Notes: generated from the letters alone by a model not told the origin. Counted from the first letter of the stretch, positions 1 to 12,487 are shown. The stretch is DNA of 64,000 nt from Adineta steineri (GCA_905250115.1 CAJNOI010000097.1:1-64000), one strand, 5' to 3'. Made by a program: numbers and translations.

Positions 1-1558
1 CATTACTTGATATACAAACTCATGATGAATACAAGTGAGAGGAGATGAAAATGATATCTGAGTATTATTCAGTGATTGCATGAGTAATCTTTCATTTGGT
101 AATACTAATTGTATTTCATAAACTGGTTTGTTTGTTTGACTATTAAAAGATGTGAATTGTTGATGTAACATTGTCTGTAATCTTTGTGCAATTATACAAA
201 CTGTTTCAACATTGAATAAATCAAGTGAAGCATCGATGGTGCATGAGAATTCATTTAGATTCAGATCATGTTGAAAACTAAGAATAAAATCAAATTTACT
301 CATTATTTCATCTTCACTAATCTTAATTGAAGAAGGTAGTAAAGAAAGTCGACTATCACCAAGCTTTATTTCATTCTCTTCATCTGTTATCATCGATGAT
401 ATGAATTCAAATGATGTATCAAGAAATACAGGATTTGATATATTCGAATGTTGATTGAGAATACGTTGAAGTGGAAAATATGAATATTTCATACAGTTTA
501 TCATAATATCTCGAACTTGCTTAGTGATTTTATCAAATGATAAATAAGGATCGAGTTGACATCGCAAAGGTATAGCATTCACAAACATTCCAATGACAGA
601 TCTAAGTTCATCTCTATATCGACCATGTGTATTTATTCCAATGCATAAATCTTTTTCACCATTCGTTAATTTGAACAAAAACACATAATAAACAGCAAGT
701 GCAAGATATTCCAGTGATATGTTATTTAATGATGCATGAATAAGAAAGTGATGTGAGAGATCTTGACTAAAATCAAAACAAACCGATGTTCCACGACCAG
801 TTCGATGTTCATTTGAGAGGCGATATCGATCAAATGGTAGCGATAAAGGTTGATCAAGTTTACAATCATGAAGAGTATCAAGCCAAAACATACTTGCACC
901 AGTCATTGACATTTGTTGTTCGATAACAGCATCTACATAAGTAAAGAAAATAGTATATTAGAAAAGTAGAAGTAGTATTTATATTTACAATCGAGATAAC
1001 GTAGATTAGTGTTATCATCAGTTATTATTTGATCCGTGGTATATGCTTGATTGAGATCACGAAGAAAGATGTTCATTGATGGAAAATCAAATAGAGCATG
1101 ATGAAAGTTGAAAATAAGTAGATCTTTGTCAGAAGCAAGATGATTTGAAGAGATTTGTTTGTGATAAATAATATGACATCGAAAGACAAGACCTTGAGCA
1201 AGATCAAAAAGATGAGGATTACGTTTCTCGTCATGTAAAATCTCATTTAATTCTTCATCTGTTTCATAAGTAGTTTCGATGATTGAAAATATATTATCAT
1301 TATTATGTTTATGTTCATGAGTAATAACTCGTTGCATAAGTAGATTCTTTTCGAAGTCAAAATAAAGTGATGTATGAAGTGAGGGATGTTTGTTAACAGT
1401 GAGATGAAGAGCATGTCGAAGTTGTTTAACTGATAAAGTATGACCTGGTTGCAGACGATAAACAAAAGGCATATTATAGATTGCTGTTTGAGGCTTGTCT
1501 GGGTCGAAGCGAATTCTCTCGTCAAGCCAAATACGAGCTTGTGCAAATGATGTTGGTG
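1..1558 (-). other. Gene L: second condensation domain and start of next A domain
   Basis: Two exons, 989-1558 and <1-932, separated by a 56-nt intron. The N-lobe begins APTSFAQARIWLDERIRF and contains HHALFDFPS, so the usual HHxxxDG has Phe in place of Gly. The C-lobe carries YDRYRL, NTHGRYRDELRSVIGMFVN and YFPLQRIL. It is followed by the start of an A domain (LTCIHHEFVYQ) that leaves the window at base 1. The stretch is nearly identical to 28.5-30.1 kb of gene R, introns included, indicating a recent duplication or gene conversion. The first 32 bases of the window are the same as 12456-12487, another paralogous copy of this A-domain start, next to the gap. Confidence 0.87.
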
Positions 1559-4500
1559 CTAGAATGATGAAAGCTTCGTGAATTATAATGTAAAAGAAAG
1601 ATGATTAAATGGTGATTGGTATAAGTGTTCTAGTCACTTTTCATGTAATCACTTTTGTAACTGAACAGAATCTTGTATTAAGAGTATTAGCTGACTATTT
1701 TCTGTTAGTAGTAATAAAAACTAATTTAATACCTCGGAATGGAAAGCCTAACACCGTATGATATCGAATCCTTCTTCAAAAATCGGGGTATATTATTAGC
1801 TTTCAGAAAATCCGATAGAACGGTTTTGAAGTGGGACTTTTTATGTGCATTAATAGTACTATGTGATAGTTTTATATTAATGTTTATATAAAAAACACGA
1901 TTATTTGAGATTATCATTAAACTGGCATTAACATGATGCAAGTACTAACAGCTCTCTCAAAAAAAAGTAAACTTGTTCATTATTACAAGCTCATCTTTTA
2001 GAAATGAAACAGCATTGTTTTTTTCTACCGTTAACATAAAAGAACCACGCGATTTTGTGAAATTCCAACAGATAGTATTGGTATTTTCCTATTACAAATA
2101 CTTAGCTGTCAGTCTCAGCTAATACTATTGTTAGTTGCATATAAATGTTTCTTATTCACTGAATAGATCAAAGTTATTTCTCTAACTCATTTAAATATAC
2201 TCAAGTATTTGATAAATTTGTCTATAATGATATGACTTATTTATGTATCTATCAATTTTGTCTTCTCTTTTTCTTCCTTTTATACTTCTTTTCATCATGT
2301 ATTTATATTAAACTGTTTGTGTTATCCAGGTTTTTAATTTAAATGAATGAATAGAAGCTGATGTATTCTGTAATAGAAATCATCCTTGTCTTGTAAGTCC
2401 AAATTCTAGTGAGAAGAGAACGTAACCCTGAGAGATTTTTTCCACTTCCTCTTAATGCTGAAAAAGAGAAATGATGTTAGAACAAACCAGAGAACCTCGA
2501 GACCACGAGCGAATGAAAAAAGCTCTGCGAAGACTATCATTTTTTTTTACACTTTTATTGTTCGTATGCTACGGATTCACCGTGGTAGTCATGCATATAA
2601 GTTACAACTAGTTGTCAACTGACACAATAATCATGCTAAGCAGGACAACGAAAGGAAATTTAGCACGCTATCCTAGGTATGCCATAAAATACTCTGATAT
2701 TGTATTTTAAAAACAAATAAAAGTCATAACATGTAATTAGGTTTACCAATGAAAGAGAGAATGCGAGTGTCTTTTATTCACCAAAAATTAAAAACAAACA
2801 CTTCTGCAGCAAAAGTCGGATAAAAACACTTTTCATTAGAAATTTCTTGAACAAAGTCGATAATTTTGCATTGTTTATTTAGTTCCTCATGGAGAGTCCT
2901 ATAAGATACCTACTGTCGCAAAAGTGCAGACTTTCTCTAGATTTTTAAACATCTTCCCAGCAAAAATTCTAACGAAAAATAGTCTTAAAATGGTTGTTTA
3001 AATGAACGTGGTGAATGTTTTGATTCAGGCAAAATATTTACAAACATCAATTCAATTCATGATTCTGAGCTTCCCATGTCTTCAAAATCGCCAAGGTTTG
3101 GGCGGCGAATCGCGATTTTTTAAAATATTGACGATTATATCGCCGGTAGGGAATGCTTATTTTGACGGAATCATTACGAATCAACACTTTTCGACAAAAA
3201 ATCGACAAAAAGTCCTTAATTTTGGCGATTTTATCGCGATAGATCTCACAAGTAATCGGCTTCTATATCGCGTTAAAATCACCAATTTTTTCGGGATTTT
3301 TGGTGGCATGAATAGTGCAGTATAAAATGGTGTTAAATTGTCTACCCATGTCGTCAATATCGGGGCAAAATCGACGATTTAATCGCGATTTAGCACCCGA
3401 TTAATTGTAAGATTTATCGCGATATATCGCGATAGGCCAAGATTTCGATAAAAAGTAGTCGATTAATCGCGGTTTACACATGTCTCTGACTCAACTATTC
3501 GTCACGCGATATTTTCAGCTTCATCTCCATCTCCCTCTTAATTTATAGATGATGTTACTGTGACTGTTGTTCCGTTGAACATACTGTTACCTCTATTTCA
3601 AATTCAAATAGAGAAAAATACAATTGATATCCTTCTTTCACGTTAGCTGTTCTCTGTCAAATATTGGGCTAAATCAATTCCGAACGGTATCAGTGCTTCG
3701 AGTAGTGGATCGCTGATATATTCTCAATGGTGGAGACACCTAACGAACTATCAAATTCGTAGTCGTCAATTCCACCAATATTGAAACCGCCCCTGATTAG
3801 ATTAGCACTGTCAAGAGAAACTCCGTATCGTCTGAGTTTTTTTTATTTACTTTTTTATCTGAAGTATTATTAACTAAAGCTATTTTACCTCTTTCAAACA
3901 TTTAAATTATCTCTGAGGTAACAAAGAATATTAGCTCTACTCCAGATCGAACTCCAGACAACTGATGAGCTGAGCCCCACCTAGCACGAAATCCTAGCTC
4001 CGCCGCTAAAGTAGATGTTGTAAATATTTACCAGCACTCGAAATCGGATCACCTAATTAAATTAGAGTATCATATTTTTCTGATAAAAAAGAGTAGAACT
4101 TTTCGAAAACACCGAAACTTATGTTCTCTATATTCAAAATTGACTAAATGGTATGTGGAATCATATCTAGCAATTAGCACAAAATGTTTCTATTCAGATA
4201 TATATTTTGTATCTTTTTTTCCAATCTATGGTAAAAAATAATATCTTCATCGATACTTCCAATGCCAGTTGTTCACGCAGATGAACAAACGGTAAAAGTG
4301 TGTTTTGATGCATTAGAGGTAAACATAGGACAAGACAACGCTTTATAATGTGTTCATTGTACCAATGAAAAAAAGAAGTTTCAAATTGTTTAACTATTTG
4401 TTAAGGAGTTTAAACGTATCAGATAGAGGAACTGGATGATTAAAATGACTTTAACAACGAGATCAGACAATCAGTAATTACAACTAAAATATTCTGTTTG

Positions 4501-7500
4501 ATGTACTCTGTCAGAATACAAAAATGAATTTTGAAATAACGAGACTTAGAGTATGCAAATAAGAAATAGATGAGAATGCATATTTCGCTTTGACTATTCA
4601 AAATGGATAAGATATATCGTAATATTTTCAATTAAGAGGATGGAAAAGTAGCAGGCATAGTCGATAGATTTAAAAGAAAACTATATAAAGGATACAAGTA
4701 AAAAAACTTTCTTTGCCCATTTACACTAATTGAAGTAGTCTAGCATTAATAAGTGCAACATAATTAATTTCAAATATTAAAGTGTCTACAAAGACATTTT
4801 CTAATGAAATTGTTGTCAACGATGCCAATATTCGTATCGTTTATTTCATCATATTTACTGAGAATATATTAATTGAATGTTGATGGTAGTCATCGCTTAT
4901 ATGTACATGTGCTTCAATTGGATATTATCAACACTGTTCTGTATCTCTTTGTCTCATCTTCTTAATTTATAGTATTATCTAATGAAGATAACGTTCATGT
5001 CTTTAACTAATCATTGAATAAACTCGCAAAACGATGGAAAAACTATGCAATATTTTCGTCACATCTTCCGATACATGTAACTATCTTAAAAATAGATGAG
5101 CGATCTATCTATTCAATTCAACTTGTTATTTAGACGTGTGCTCTAGATTTTTTATCAGTATTTTTATAAAAACTTGCTCGAAAATATCAGAATATGTCTA
5201 AAATTAATCAGAAGAAAATATGCTGTTCTCCTATCGCGTTGAATTTGCTTCTACTGATTGTTTATTGGAAAAAACTTTGAGTGACTCGGGTTCCAGTGAT
5301 ATCGTCTTTTTTATCTTCTGTATAATTGCTTAGCTTAAGGGAGCCCAAAATCGCTGACAGAATATTCTTAAACAAAATTCATTGCGATATTTTGATATAA
5401 AATGTCAAAGAAATTGAAACTTAATACTTTAACAAGAATAATAAATTTTTATTGTATCAGTATTATCTAATTTTGTTGAATTCTCCCCCAAAATATATTA
5501 TACAATGGTAATATATTTACAATAAAATGGTGTTTCATCTTCCAAGAAGACTTCTCTAACTGAAATAACTATTAATCATAGAAATTTACAGCAGTGAGAG
5601 AAGGAAATAGTTTACGTATCTATGTCTTGCCATCTTACTCTAGTCAAATAGTCTCTCATCTTTTTGTTGATGATTTGACATTAGTCATTAAAGAATCTTT
5701 CGAAATTAAATTATCCTAAAACGTCGTATTTTTAGAACGTCAAGCAAAACCAGTTTTACATAATTTAGGAAAGGTTGCTGATGACCACATATAGTCGGTG
5801 AACACAGCCAAAACAGAACCTATGATCATTTACAGTGCAGTAGTAGTTTCTAAACCAAAAATAGAATATAAAGGAACTCTAATGGAGTACGTAAAATCTT
5901 TCAATTTTTAGGAGTAGAAATCAGTACTAAACTTGGCTGGAATAATGTCATTAACATTTGATTTAAAAAAATTAAAAAATTTTTTAATTGATTAGGAAAA
6001 TTGTTTCGTACTGTACTAATGAAGAAAATAAAAATGCGTAGGAAACTACTTTCTGCATACGTTATACTATACTTTTTCTGGTTATTTGCTACTTGGTTCT
6101 TTTACACAGAAAAAAAACAAGTAATAATAGAACATACTTACTGCTTAGGTATACGATCAACTTACAATCTATCAAGCTGAGATGATCATACTAACCCCCC
6201 GCCCCCCATTATAGAAGACCCCTGGTCTTCTATAGTGTCTCCGTATAAAAAATCTAAAAAGGGGTCTTCTAATATGTCTCATATTTTTGCATCATTTTTA
6301 ATTAAAAAGGTTTTTTAGAAATCTTTCAAGTTTTTAGTACTTTTGAAAGAGATTTTTGGGTTTTTAATAGCCTGGCAATGCTCTTTACGTTGGTTTTAAT
6401 AGATTTTCAGCTCAAACCCCGAAAATTAGGTTTGTTTGAGCCTGAAAACACTAATTAAAGATCTAATTTATTAAAATATTAATTAATTAAAACGGGGGTC
6501 TTCTAATATGTTTTTCAAAACTTTTCGCGAAAGGGGTCTTGTAAAATGGGGGGTCTTTTATTTTGGGGTGGTCTTCTAAACTGGGCGGGGGGGGGGTTTA
6601 CTCTTGCATTAGCGAGAGAAATCGTATTGAATGATTACATCACAGGCTTCGTAGTCCTCCTATATTTCCTATATTTCCTATATATTTAAAAATGGTCCTA
6701 TAAATTCCTATTTTACAAGCATTTTTCCTATATTTCCTATATTTAGAAGAAGTCAATTTTTTTCAAATGAAATATATGTTGTTTTGATCAGTAACAACGC
6801 AGAGCTTTTGTACATATGCATTTTAAGTTTTACAATAAAACGAAGAGCTACTAGCGATAGTATATCTCTATTTTATAATTTATCAGCATATTCACCATTG
6901 GCAAGAATCGCTCTTTTGTTTCAAATTGTTTTATAGAAAATGACTAATTTTTATAATTTTTGTAATGAATTTCGTGTAAGATTTCACTTATCAATTATAC
7001 TTATTTTCAGGAATAGTGTTAAGTTATTTTTTGGACTAATGAGCACGGGTTAGCGTTACGGAATTTCGAAAATGGACAAAACTTTGAGAGAAGACTCAGA
7101 TTTTAACATTCTCCTTCGAAACTAACCGACTCATAAATGAATATTCTATACAAAAGTTGTTCAGTTTTTCACAAGCTCTTAGAATATCATGTTGTTCTCA
7201 CTATAAAACAATCCGTTCGAATAAGGCGACTTAAAAGATTGAGTGTTACGGAATTTTACTAATTTTCTCTTTTTCCACGGAGAACAGTTTAGTGCCATTT
7301 TTTTGATAGTTTTAACTATGAAATCTAACTTCTTTATTCTTTGACGATTAAGAATATTGTTTTCTATAAATTCATTACTTTATTTTTATTTTATTTTCAA
7401 ACTTTCATTGAAAATTTCACTCATTATGTTGACAAAAATAAAAAGTTAAAAAATAAAAAAACAGCGAAATTTCGTAAGTATTCACGTTTTTAAACTCGTA

Positions 7501-10500
7501 AGAAAGACAAATAATATTGGTTTTATATGTCAGCTGAGTAACTCGGAATGCAGAACAAACTTATTAATATTTCAAGATTATACTCTCTGTAAAAGAAATT
7601 TCTGTAAATTGCTGATTTTAAACCTTCTCCAGCGAAGGAGACCGTTAGCTGGTCGTGCCCCAATTCTGTTTTAAATAACATTTGTTTGAAGATATAACTT
7701 AATCCCACGGAACACTAAATTCAATCTGGCATGGTGTTAGTGTGACGCGGGTGGAGAAATACTCATACTGCGATCAACCGACACCTACATCCACACTTAA
7801 ATCCTGTTTCTTTTTTATATTGTTTTCATAAGGATATTAGTCAACAGTTGTTAACAAATACAACCGAGATCACACTTTCTTTTAATAATTTTCAAATAGA
7901 ACTTTTTGAATATCATCTCCAGTAATTAAAAAGTGTATATTTGTTCTCGATTTCTTGGCAACTTCGAGTGAGATAACTAGTTATGATGTTACGGACACTA
8001 TAACGTTTAGCATGAGTCTATTAAAAGCTTATTATTGAAGAAAAAAATTCCTATATATTTCCTATATTATTATCGAAATCCTATATAAATACCACTTTTA
8101 AAATCCTATATTTTCCTATATCTTCAGAAGAGATCGCTACGAAGCCTGGTTAAGTATTTTGTGCTCATTCGAACTATGTTATTGGTCGCGACTTATATTA
8201 TACTTTTTCTAATTAAAATTTGTCAGATATTTATCGAAGATGAAAAAAGATTGTGGTTAAATAAAGTTCGCGCTTTTATAGTTAACAAAGTTCATTTCAA
8301 AAAAGATTGAAAAGTATGGGATCTGCTGACCATACTTTCAAGCTTTTCGAATCAATGAAAACCCCATTTTGTTTTTTTCCTTTCTCAAGATATTGAGAAA
8401 ACAATGAAGAGAGGTGAGATAACACAACTGCATTATGCTCATGCTCTTTTCGAACAATATCTGCTTCATGACTCAACAACACTAGACTCATTCGACCTAG
8501 CATTTTTATCAGAGGTAGATAATGAGATGGACAGTTGAGTGGCACAGTTTTTCATTCGATATATTGTGTGTATGGACAAATTTACAGCGCCCTCTCTTTC
8601 ATGTATAAAATACTCATTTATGACACAAAAGTAAATCTGAATTCTTCTAAAATATCCTTATTTTGTTATCAGACGATTCTCTGTGAGATTATGTATTAGT
8701 TAAGTCATGAATATACGAAAAACAAAGTTAGCCAAAGGATGATTCTTATTCATCCTGGTCCTTTGGCAGTTTTTATTGTATTTCTGAAGAGAGATACTAT
8801 TCAACAAATCTTTCTACATTATATATTCCAAGTAGTTACTGTAATATTTTTCTAAAACATTTTCGACGGCTGGCTTCTGACTGACCCGATTGATATAGAA
8901 ACATATCTATAGCGATACTTTGCATCAGGTACTGATTATCGATAGACATTTTAACTATAAAAAACCTCATATCTAGATAAACATACCTTCATTCACTATA
9001 TGTAACTGTCGACAAAAGATAATATCTTCCATTTCTTGACTTTCTTCTGGTAGAATAAGGTTAATTTTTGATACAGATGTAAAACATGTATCAATTCGAT
9101 TGATAGTTTCATTTGGTGAGAAAAGTTGTTGAAAACAATATTCTAATCTTCGACCTATATTTGTAACTGTAATTTCATCAAATAAATCATGTGAACAAGT
9201 TAAATGAAATGATAATCTCTTGTTTTCCAATATTGGATTATAGATAAATGTTAACATAAACTCAAACTTAGCTACTTCAAACGATCGTTCTAATGACACC
9301 TGTTTGAGACTTGCTCCGTCCAAAGATAATTCATCGCTCTGTGACGATATTGTTATAAAATCAAACATAGTTTCGAGAAATGAAATATTTGATTGATTAA
9401 TATGTATATTAGCAAGAATATGTTGAAGTGGATAATGAGAATGTTCAAGAATTGATAAACATTTCTCTCGCACATATTTAACAAGATCATCAAATGACCA
9501 TCGAGGATCAATTTGAATACGATATGGTAATGTTGAAACAAACATTCCCATTATATTCTGCAGTTCAGTTCTGTATCGATTGGCATTAAGACATGAAACA
9601 CATAAATCATTTTCACCATGACTTAACTTGAAAAGAAAAGCATATAATATACCCAGACCTAACTGAAATGGTGTCACATGATGTATAGAAGCATAATCAA
9701 GAAATGATTGTGAAATCTCGTTCTCAAAGGAGATTTGAGTGACACAAGCAGAACTCGATCGATGATCGTTAGATAAACGATGTCGATCAGATGGTAATGA
9801 TAATCGAGCTTTCAAATTATATTCTTCTAATTGTAAGTACCAAAATTGACGAGATGTTGTCATATCGATTAGACGTTCATGTACGCTATAATCAATATAT
9901 TGCAATGATTCATCATCATCATCTTCTGTTGATGTTGCACTAGTATTATAAGCTAAGCATAGATCATTGAAAAAGATTGAACGACTTGCTCGATCAAATG
10001 CTGCATGATGAAAAGCAATGAGAAGAACATCTGAATTAGTTATGAATTCATTACTATTATTTTCATTTTCATTTAATGATATTTGATGTTTTAGTATTTC
10101 AGCATGAAAAGCATGACCAGTAGATAAATCGAAGAGATTAGGATTAATAGTTGTTCGATAAATAATGTCTTGAAGTTCATTTTCATTTCCAAATGTTTGA
10201 TTCATAGTTATTGTGAATGTTTTATGTATATCTGTAATGCATTGCGTCAAACTACTATTATCATTGTTTAACATAAGAGATGTACGTAATATTTTATGTT
10301 TATTCAAAACATATCGAAATGCTTGTAGTAAACGATCGGATGATAATGATCCTTGAACAACTTCTAAGGTAAACAGTTCATTATAGATAGCTATATCACT
10401 CGAAAAACGAATTTGTTCATCGAGAAAGATCCGCTCTTGAGAAAAAGAGGCCATACCTGTCAATTAAACAATAGAAATTATTTTAATAAGCTCTTAGTAA

Positions 10501-12487
10501 ATATTTTTACTTTGATTTATATATAACGTTTGCCATTGTGTTGCCTTGATCTCATTCACTATAACTGTTTGAAGTAATTGTGAATGTTGAAATATAGTTG
10601 GTTGTTGAAGAAATGGGGCGATCGAAAGTGAATGAGCATCAAAGTTAAATACTGACTGATAATGATGATAAAGTTCAATAAATAACAGTGAGTGACCACC
10701 AACACTAAAAAAGCTGGTAGTTCTAGAAATGTGATTCTCATTACAATGAAGAACTTGACACCAAATAGTGTGTATACGTTCTTCGAACTGATTCAGAAGA
10801 GCATCAGATTCATCGGACGATAACAAAGTCGATAAAGAGAATTCGGGTGAAGGAAGTTGCTTTCGATCTACTTTTCCATTTTGATTCAAAGGTAATTTAT
10901 CAAGTATAACGAATATGGATGGAATCATATGTGGTGGAAGATGAGATCGGCAATGTTGACGTAGTTCTTCTTCATTCATATGAGAAGAAGATTGAACATA
11001 TGCAACCAGATAATCATCATTCCATTTCATGACAACACAAGCAGAGATGGATGTAATGCTAAGTAAACATCGTTCGATTTCACCAAGTTCAATTCGTTGT
11101 CCATGTAGTTTGATTTGATGATCTTTTCTTCCTTGATAATGAAGAAGACCATTGTTATCGATTGTGACAAGATCACCTGTTCGATAAAATAGTTGACCAT
11201 CAATTTCAAGAAGAGCTTTTGCAGTTAAATCATCACGTCCAAGATAACCAGCAAAGACACCTACTCCACCCACAAACAGTTCACCTTCTTCAGTGGTGGT
11301 AGATGGTTGTAAATATTGATTCATAATTATAGAACGGTAATTAGAAAGTGGTGTACCAATTCGAATGTTCTGTATATCAATTCTGACGTCCACGTGACGA
11401 ACTGTACAATCTATGGTTGCTTCAGCTGGCCCGTACAAATTCCATACAATACAGTTTGTTAAATCGATTTTCACAATCAAATCAATTAAAGAAACAGAAA
11501 AAGGTTCACCTACAACAATAAAACTACACTAGATAAACGAAAACAAATTGGTTTGAAAGTTCCTCACCACTGCTACAAACTGATCGAAGATGTTGCAAGA
11601 CATTCCGCTTGTTATTTTGCTCTACAGAAATAAAAAAACTGTGTAGTAGACTTGGAACAGTGTGTAGATATGTGATCTGTTTGTTTTGTAAGACATCGGA
11701 TAAATAATCAAAATCAATTGTTCCACCTGGATGAAGCATAATTAACGTGCCTCCAACTAACAACGTACCAAGTATTTCTTGAACATGAATGTCAAATGAA
11801 CATCGTGTCATTTGTACAATTGTATCATCTTTATTAAATGAGTTTATATAAATCAAAGAATGCACACAATCAATAAAGTTCTTATGTCGAACTTGAACCT
11901 ATAAAATAGAATGAAAATCACTCTCAAACTAGAAAACTCAGTGCGAACGAACCGCTTTGGGTGTTCCAGTTGAACCACTAGTGAAAATAATGTAAGATAT
12001 CTCTTCACCGTTCACTATCAAACTTGAAAGACTTTTCTTCTCTATATCGTTAATATTTAATATCGAATCAATATTAAGTGAAACAAGGCCATGATCGAAT
12101 TTCATCGTAGTTAGATAATGAACAAGAACAAGGCGACTTTGTGTCTGTTGTGTGAGTGTATGCAAACGATGTTGTGGATCCCGAGGCGATAATGGACAAT
12201 AAACACCACCAGCCATCTCAATTGCCATTATACCAATCACCTAGGTCAAACGAATTTTTCATTATCTTAAACAGTTATTTCTTCAATGGACTTACCATTG
12301 ATAAACTTCGTTCAACACATTGACATACGACCTCACCTGGAAACACATGATATTCATTAACAAGAGTTAAAGATAATACTTGAACATAATATAACAGTTC
12401 ACAATATGTCAATGATTGTTCATCGAGTTCAACAGCTAGTTTTTTGTGGATGTTTCATTACTTGATATACAAACTCATGATGAATAC
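1..12487 (-). CDS. NRPS gene L (partial at both ends): A-PCP-C-C-A...
   Basis: Large multi-exon non-ribosomal peptide synthetase read from 12487 downwards. Exons placed by GT-AG borders and reading phase: 12296-12487, 11953-12240, 11568-11898, 10511-11509, 8987-10456, 989-1558, <1-932. They give adenylation (A), peptidyl carrier (PCP), condensation (C), a second C, and the beginning of another A domain that runs off the left edge. Such enzymes activate amino acids as adenylates, hold them on the PCP phosphopantetheine and join them through C domains. The upstream part is lost in the 100-N gap. Exon borders correspond one for one with those of gene R (25784-35180), and exon lengths differ from it only by multiples of three, which supports the model. 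One extra A at about 12437 breaks the frame next to the gap. Whether the gene is functional cannot be judged from this fragment. Confidence 0.85.
3090..3480. repeat. TCGCGAT-rich imperfect repeat block
   Basis: Dense repeats of TCGCGAT/ATCGCGA, themselves palindromic, in the contexts TTTTATCGCGATAG, AATCGCGATTT and GATTAATCGCGG. The open frame across it (3002-3325) has no protein character. CG is otherwise rare in this AT-rich DNA, so the block stands out. It is probably a non-coding mobile element or a satellite fragment; no clean target duplication was found. Confidence 0.5.
3960..4013. mobile_element. hAT-like terminal inverted repeat fragment
   Basis: On the minus strand the stretch near 4010 reads TAGCGGCGGAGCTAGGATTT, very close to the CAGnGGCGGA(G/T)C(T/C)AGG ends common in hAT transposons (from memory). 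The partner end and a target duplication could not be found with certainty, so this is probably a solo end or a decayed element. Confidence 0.35.
6192..6601. mobile_element. MITE-like element with G/C-homopolymer ends
   Basis: The left end CCCCCCGCCCCCCATTATAGAAGACC is mirrored on the right by GGTCTTCTAAACTGGGCGGGGGGGGGG: imperfect inverted repeats of about 30 bp. Internal copies of GGGGTCTTCTAATATG occur at about 6256, 6496 and 6532. There is no coding capacity. This is probably a non-autonomous DNA transposon; the family was not recognised. Confidence 0.5.
6642..8149. mobile_element. 1.5-kb element with inverted AGGCTTCGTAG ends and TCCTATAT repeats
   Basis: The left end has CAGGCTTCGTAG (about 6644) and the right end CTACGAAGCCTG (about 8136-8147), a 12-bp inverted pair. 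Just inside each end is a block of TCCTATATTTCCTATAT repeats (6655-6750 and 8050-8120), in the same orientation at both ends and each followed by AGAAGA(A)G. The interior holds no convincing coding sequence. Inverted tips with direct subterminal repeats are unusual; it may be a non-autonomous element of unknown class. Confidence 0.45.
7738..7798. repeat. Weak telomere-like palindrome
   Basis: A G/T-rich arm (GGTGTTAGTGTGACGCGGGTGG) is followed about 20 bases later by the C/A-rich arm ACACCTACATCCACACTT. It is the most diverged member of the family seen more clearly at 22211, 42702, 44184, 49969 and 55822, and lies inside the 6642-8149 element. Confidence 0.3.
8297..8545 (-). pseudogene. Unrecognised protein-like fragment, 82 codons
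   Basis: The open frame has ordinary amino acid composition, unlike the surrounding low-complexity DNA (CPSHYLPLIKML, then VFIDSKSLKVW). It has no motif I recognise, no flanking exons and no clear splice sites. It may be the remnant of a gene or transposon carried into the large intron of NRPS gene L. No function is proposed. Confidence 0.2.
8987..10456 (-). other. Gene L: first condensation domain of a C-C pair
   Basis: Single exon of 490 codons. It opens with the C1-like motif ASFSQERIFLDEQI and contains HHAAFDRAS at the catalytic HHxxxDG position: the second His and the Asp are kept, but the Gly is Arg. Later motifs LNANRYRTELQNIMGMFV and YPLQHIL are typical of condensation domains. It splices out at GAAG|GTATG (8986) and is in phase with the exon starting at 1558, which opens a second condensation domain. 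No A domain lies between the two. The equivalent exon in gene R (30720-32228) has an intact HHAMFDG, so this L copy may be impaired. Confidence 0.85.
10511..12487 (-). other. Gene L: adenylation domain + PCP (module upstream of tandem C)
   Basis: Four exons. Motifs in order: the start of the A domain (ELDEQSLTYCELL), YCPLSPRDP, the P-loop-like A3 motif FTSGSTGTPKAV, A4 FDIHVQEI, A5 NLYGPAEAT, A7 YRTGDLV, A8 GRKDHQIKLHGQRIELGEIE and A10 NGKVDRK with the catalytic lysine. The PCP follows, with GGHSLL giving the phosphopantetheine serine. The Asp at the A4 position that usually binds the substrate amino group is present, so an alpha-amino acid substrate is likely (inference); the substrate cannot be read reliably. 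The first exon (12296-12487) has a run of six A (minus strand) where gene R has five, shifting the frame about 50 nt from the assembly gap; an assembly error is as likely as a mutation. Confidence 0.88.

Larger units (their letters stand above)
1559..8986 (-). other. 7.4-kb repeat-filled intron of gene L
   Basis: The donor at 8986 (GAAG|GTATG) and acceptor at 1559 (TTCTAG|CACC) join two phase-1 exons, giving VNEAPTSFAQARIW. The corresponding intron in gene R (30077-30719) is only 643 nt and joins equally (VNEAPASFAQARIW). The first 100 bases next to the acceptor resemble the R intron. The rest holds apparent insertions: TCGCGAT-rich repeats (3090-3480), a hAT-like terminal repeat near 4000, a G/C-tailed element (6192-6601), and a 1.5-kb element with inverted ends (6642-8149). 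No convincing host gene was seen inside. That it is still removed by splicing is inference. Confidence 0.6.

Noticed and set aside
1-32. Identity of the first 32 bases to 12456-12487 as terminal repeats of a large element
   Set aside because: Both lie at the same point of the A-domain coding sequence; paralogous modules explain it.
3002-3325. 107-codon open frame
   Set aside because: Falls in the TCGCGAT repeat block and has no protein-family character or splice context.
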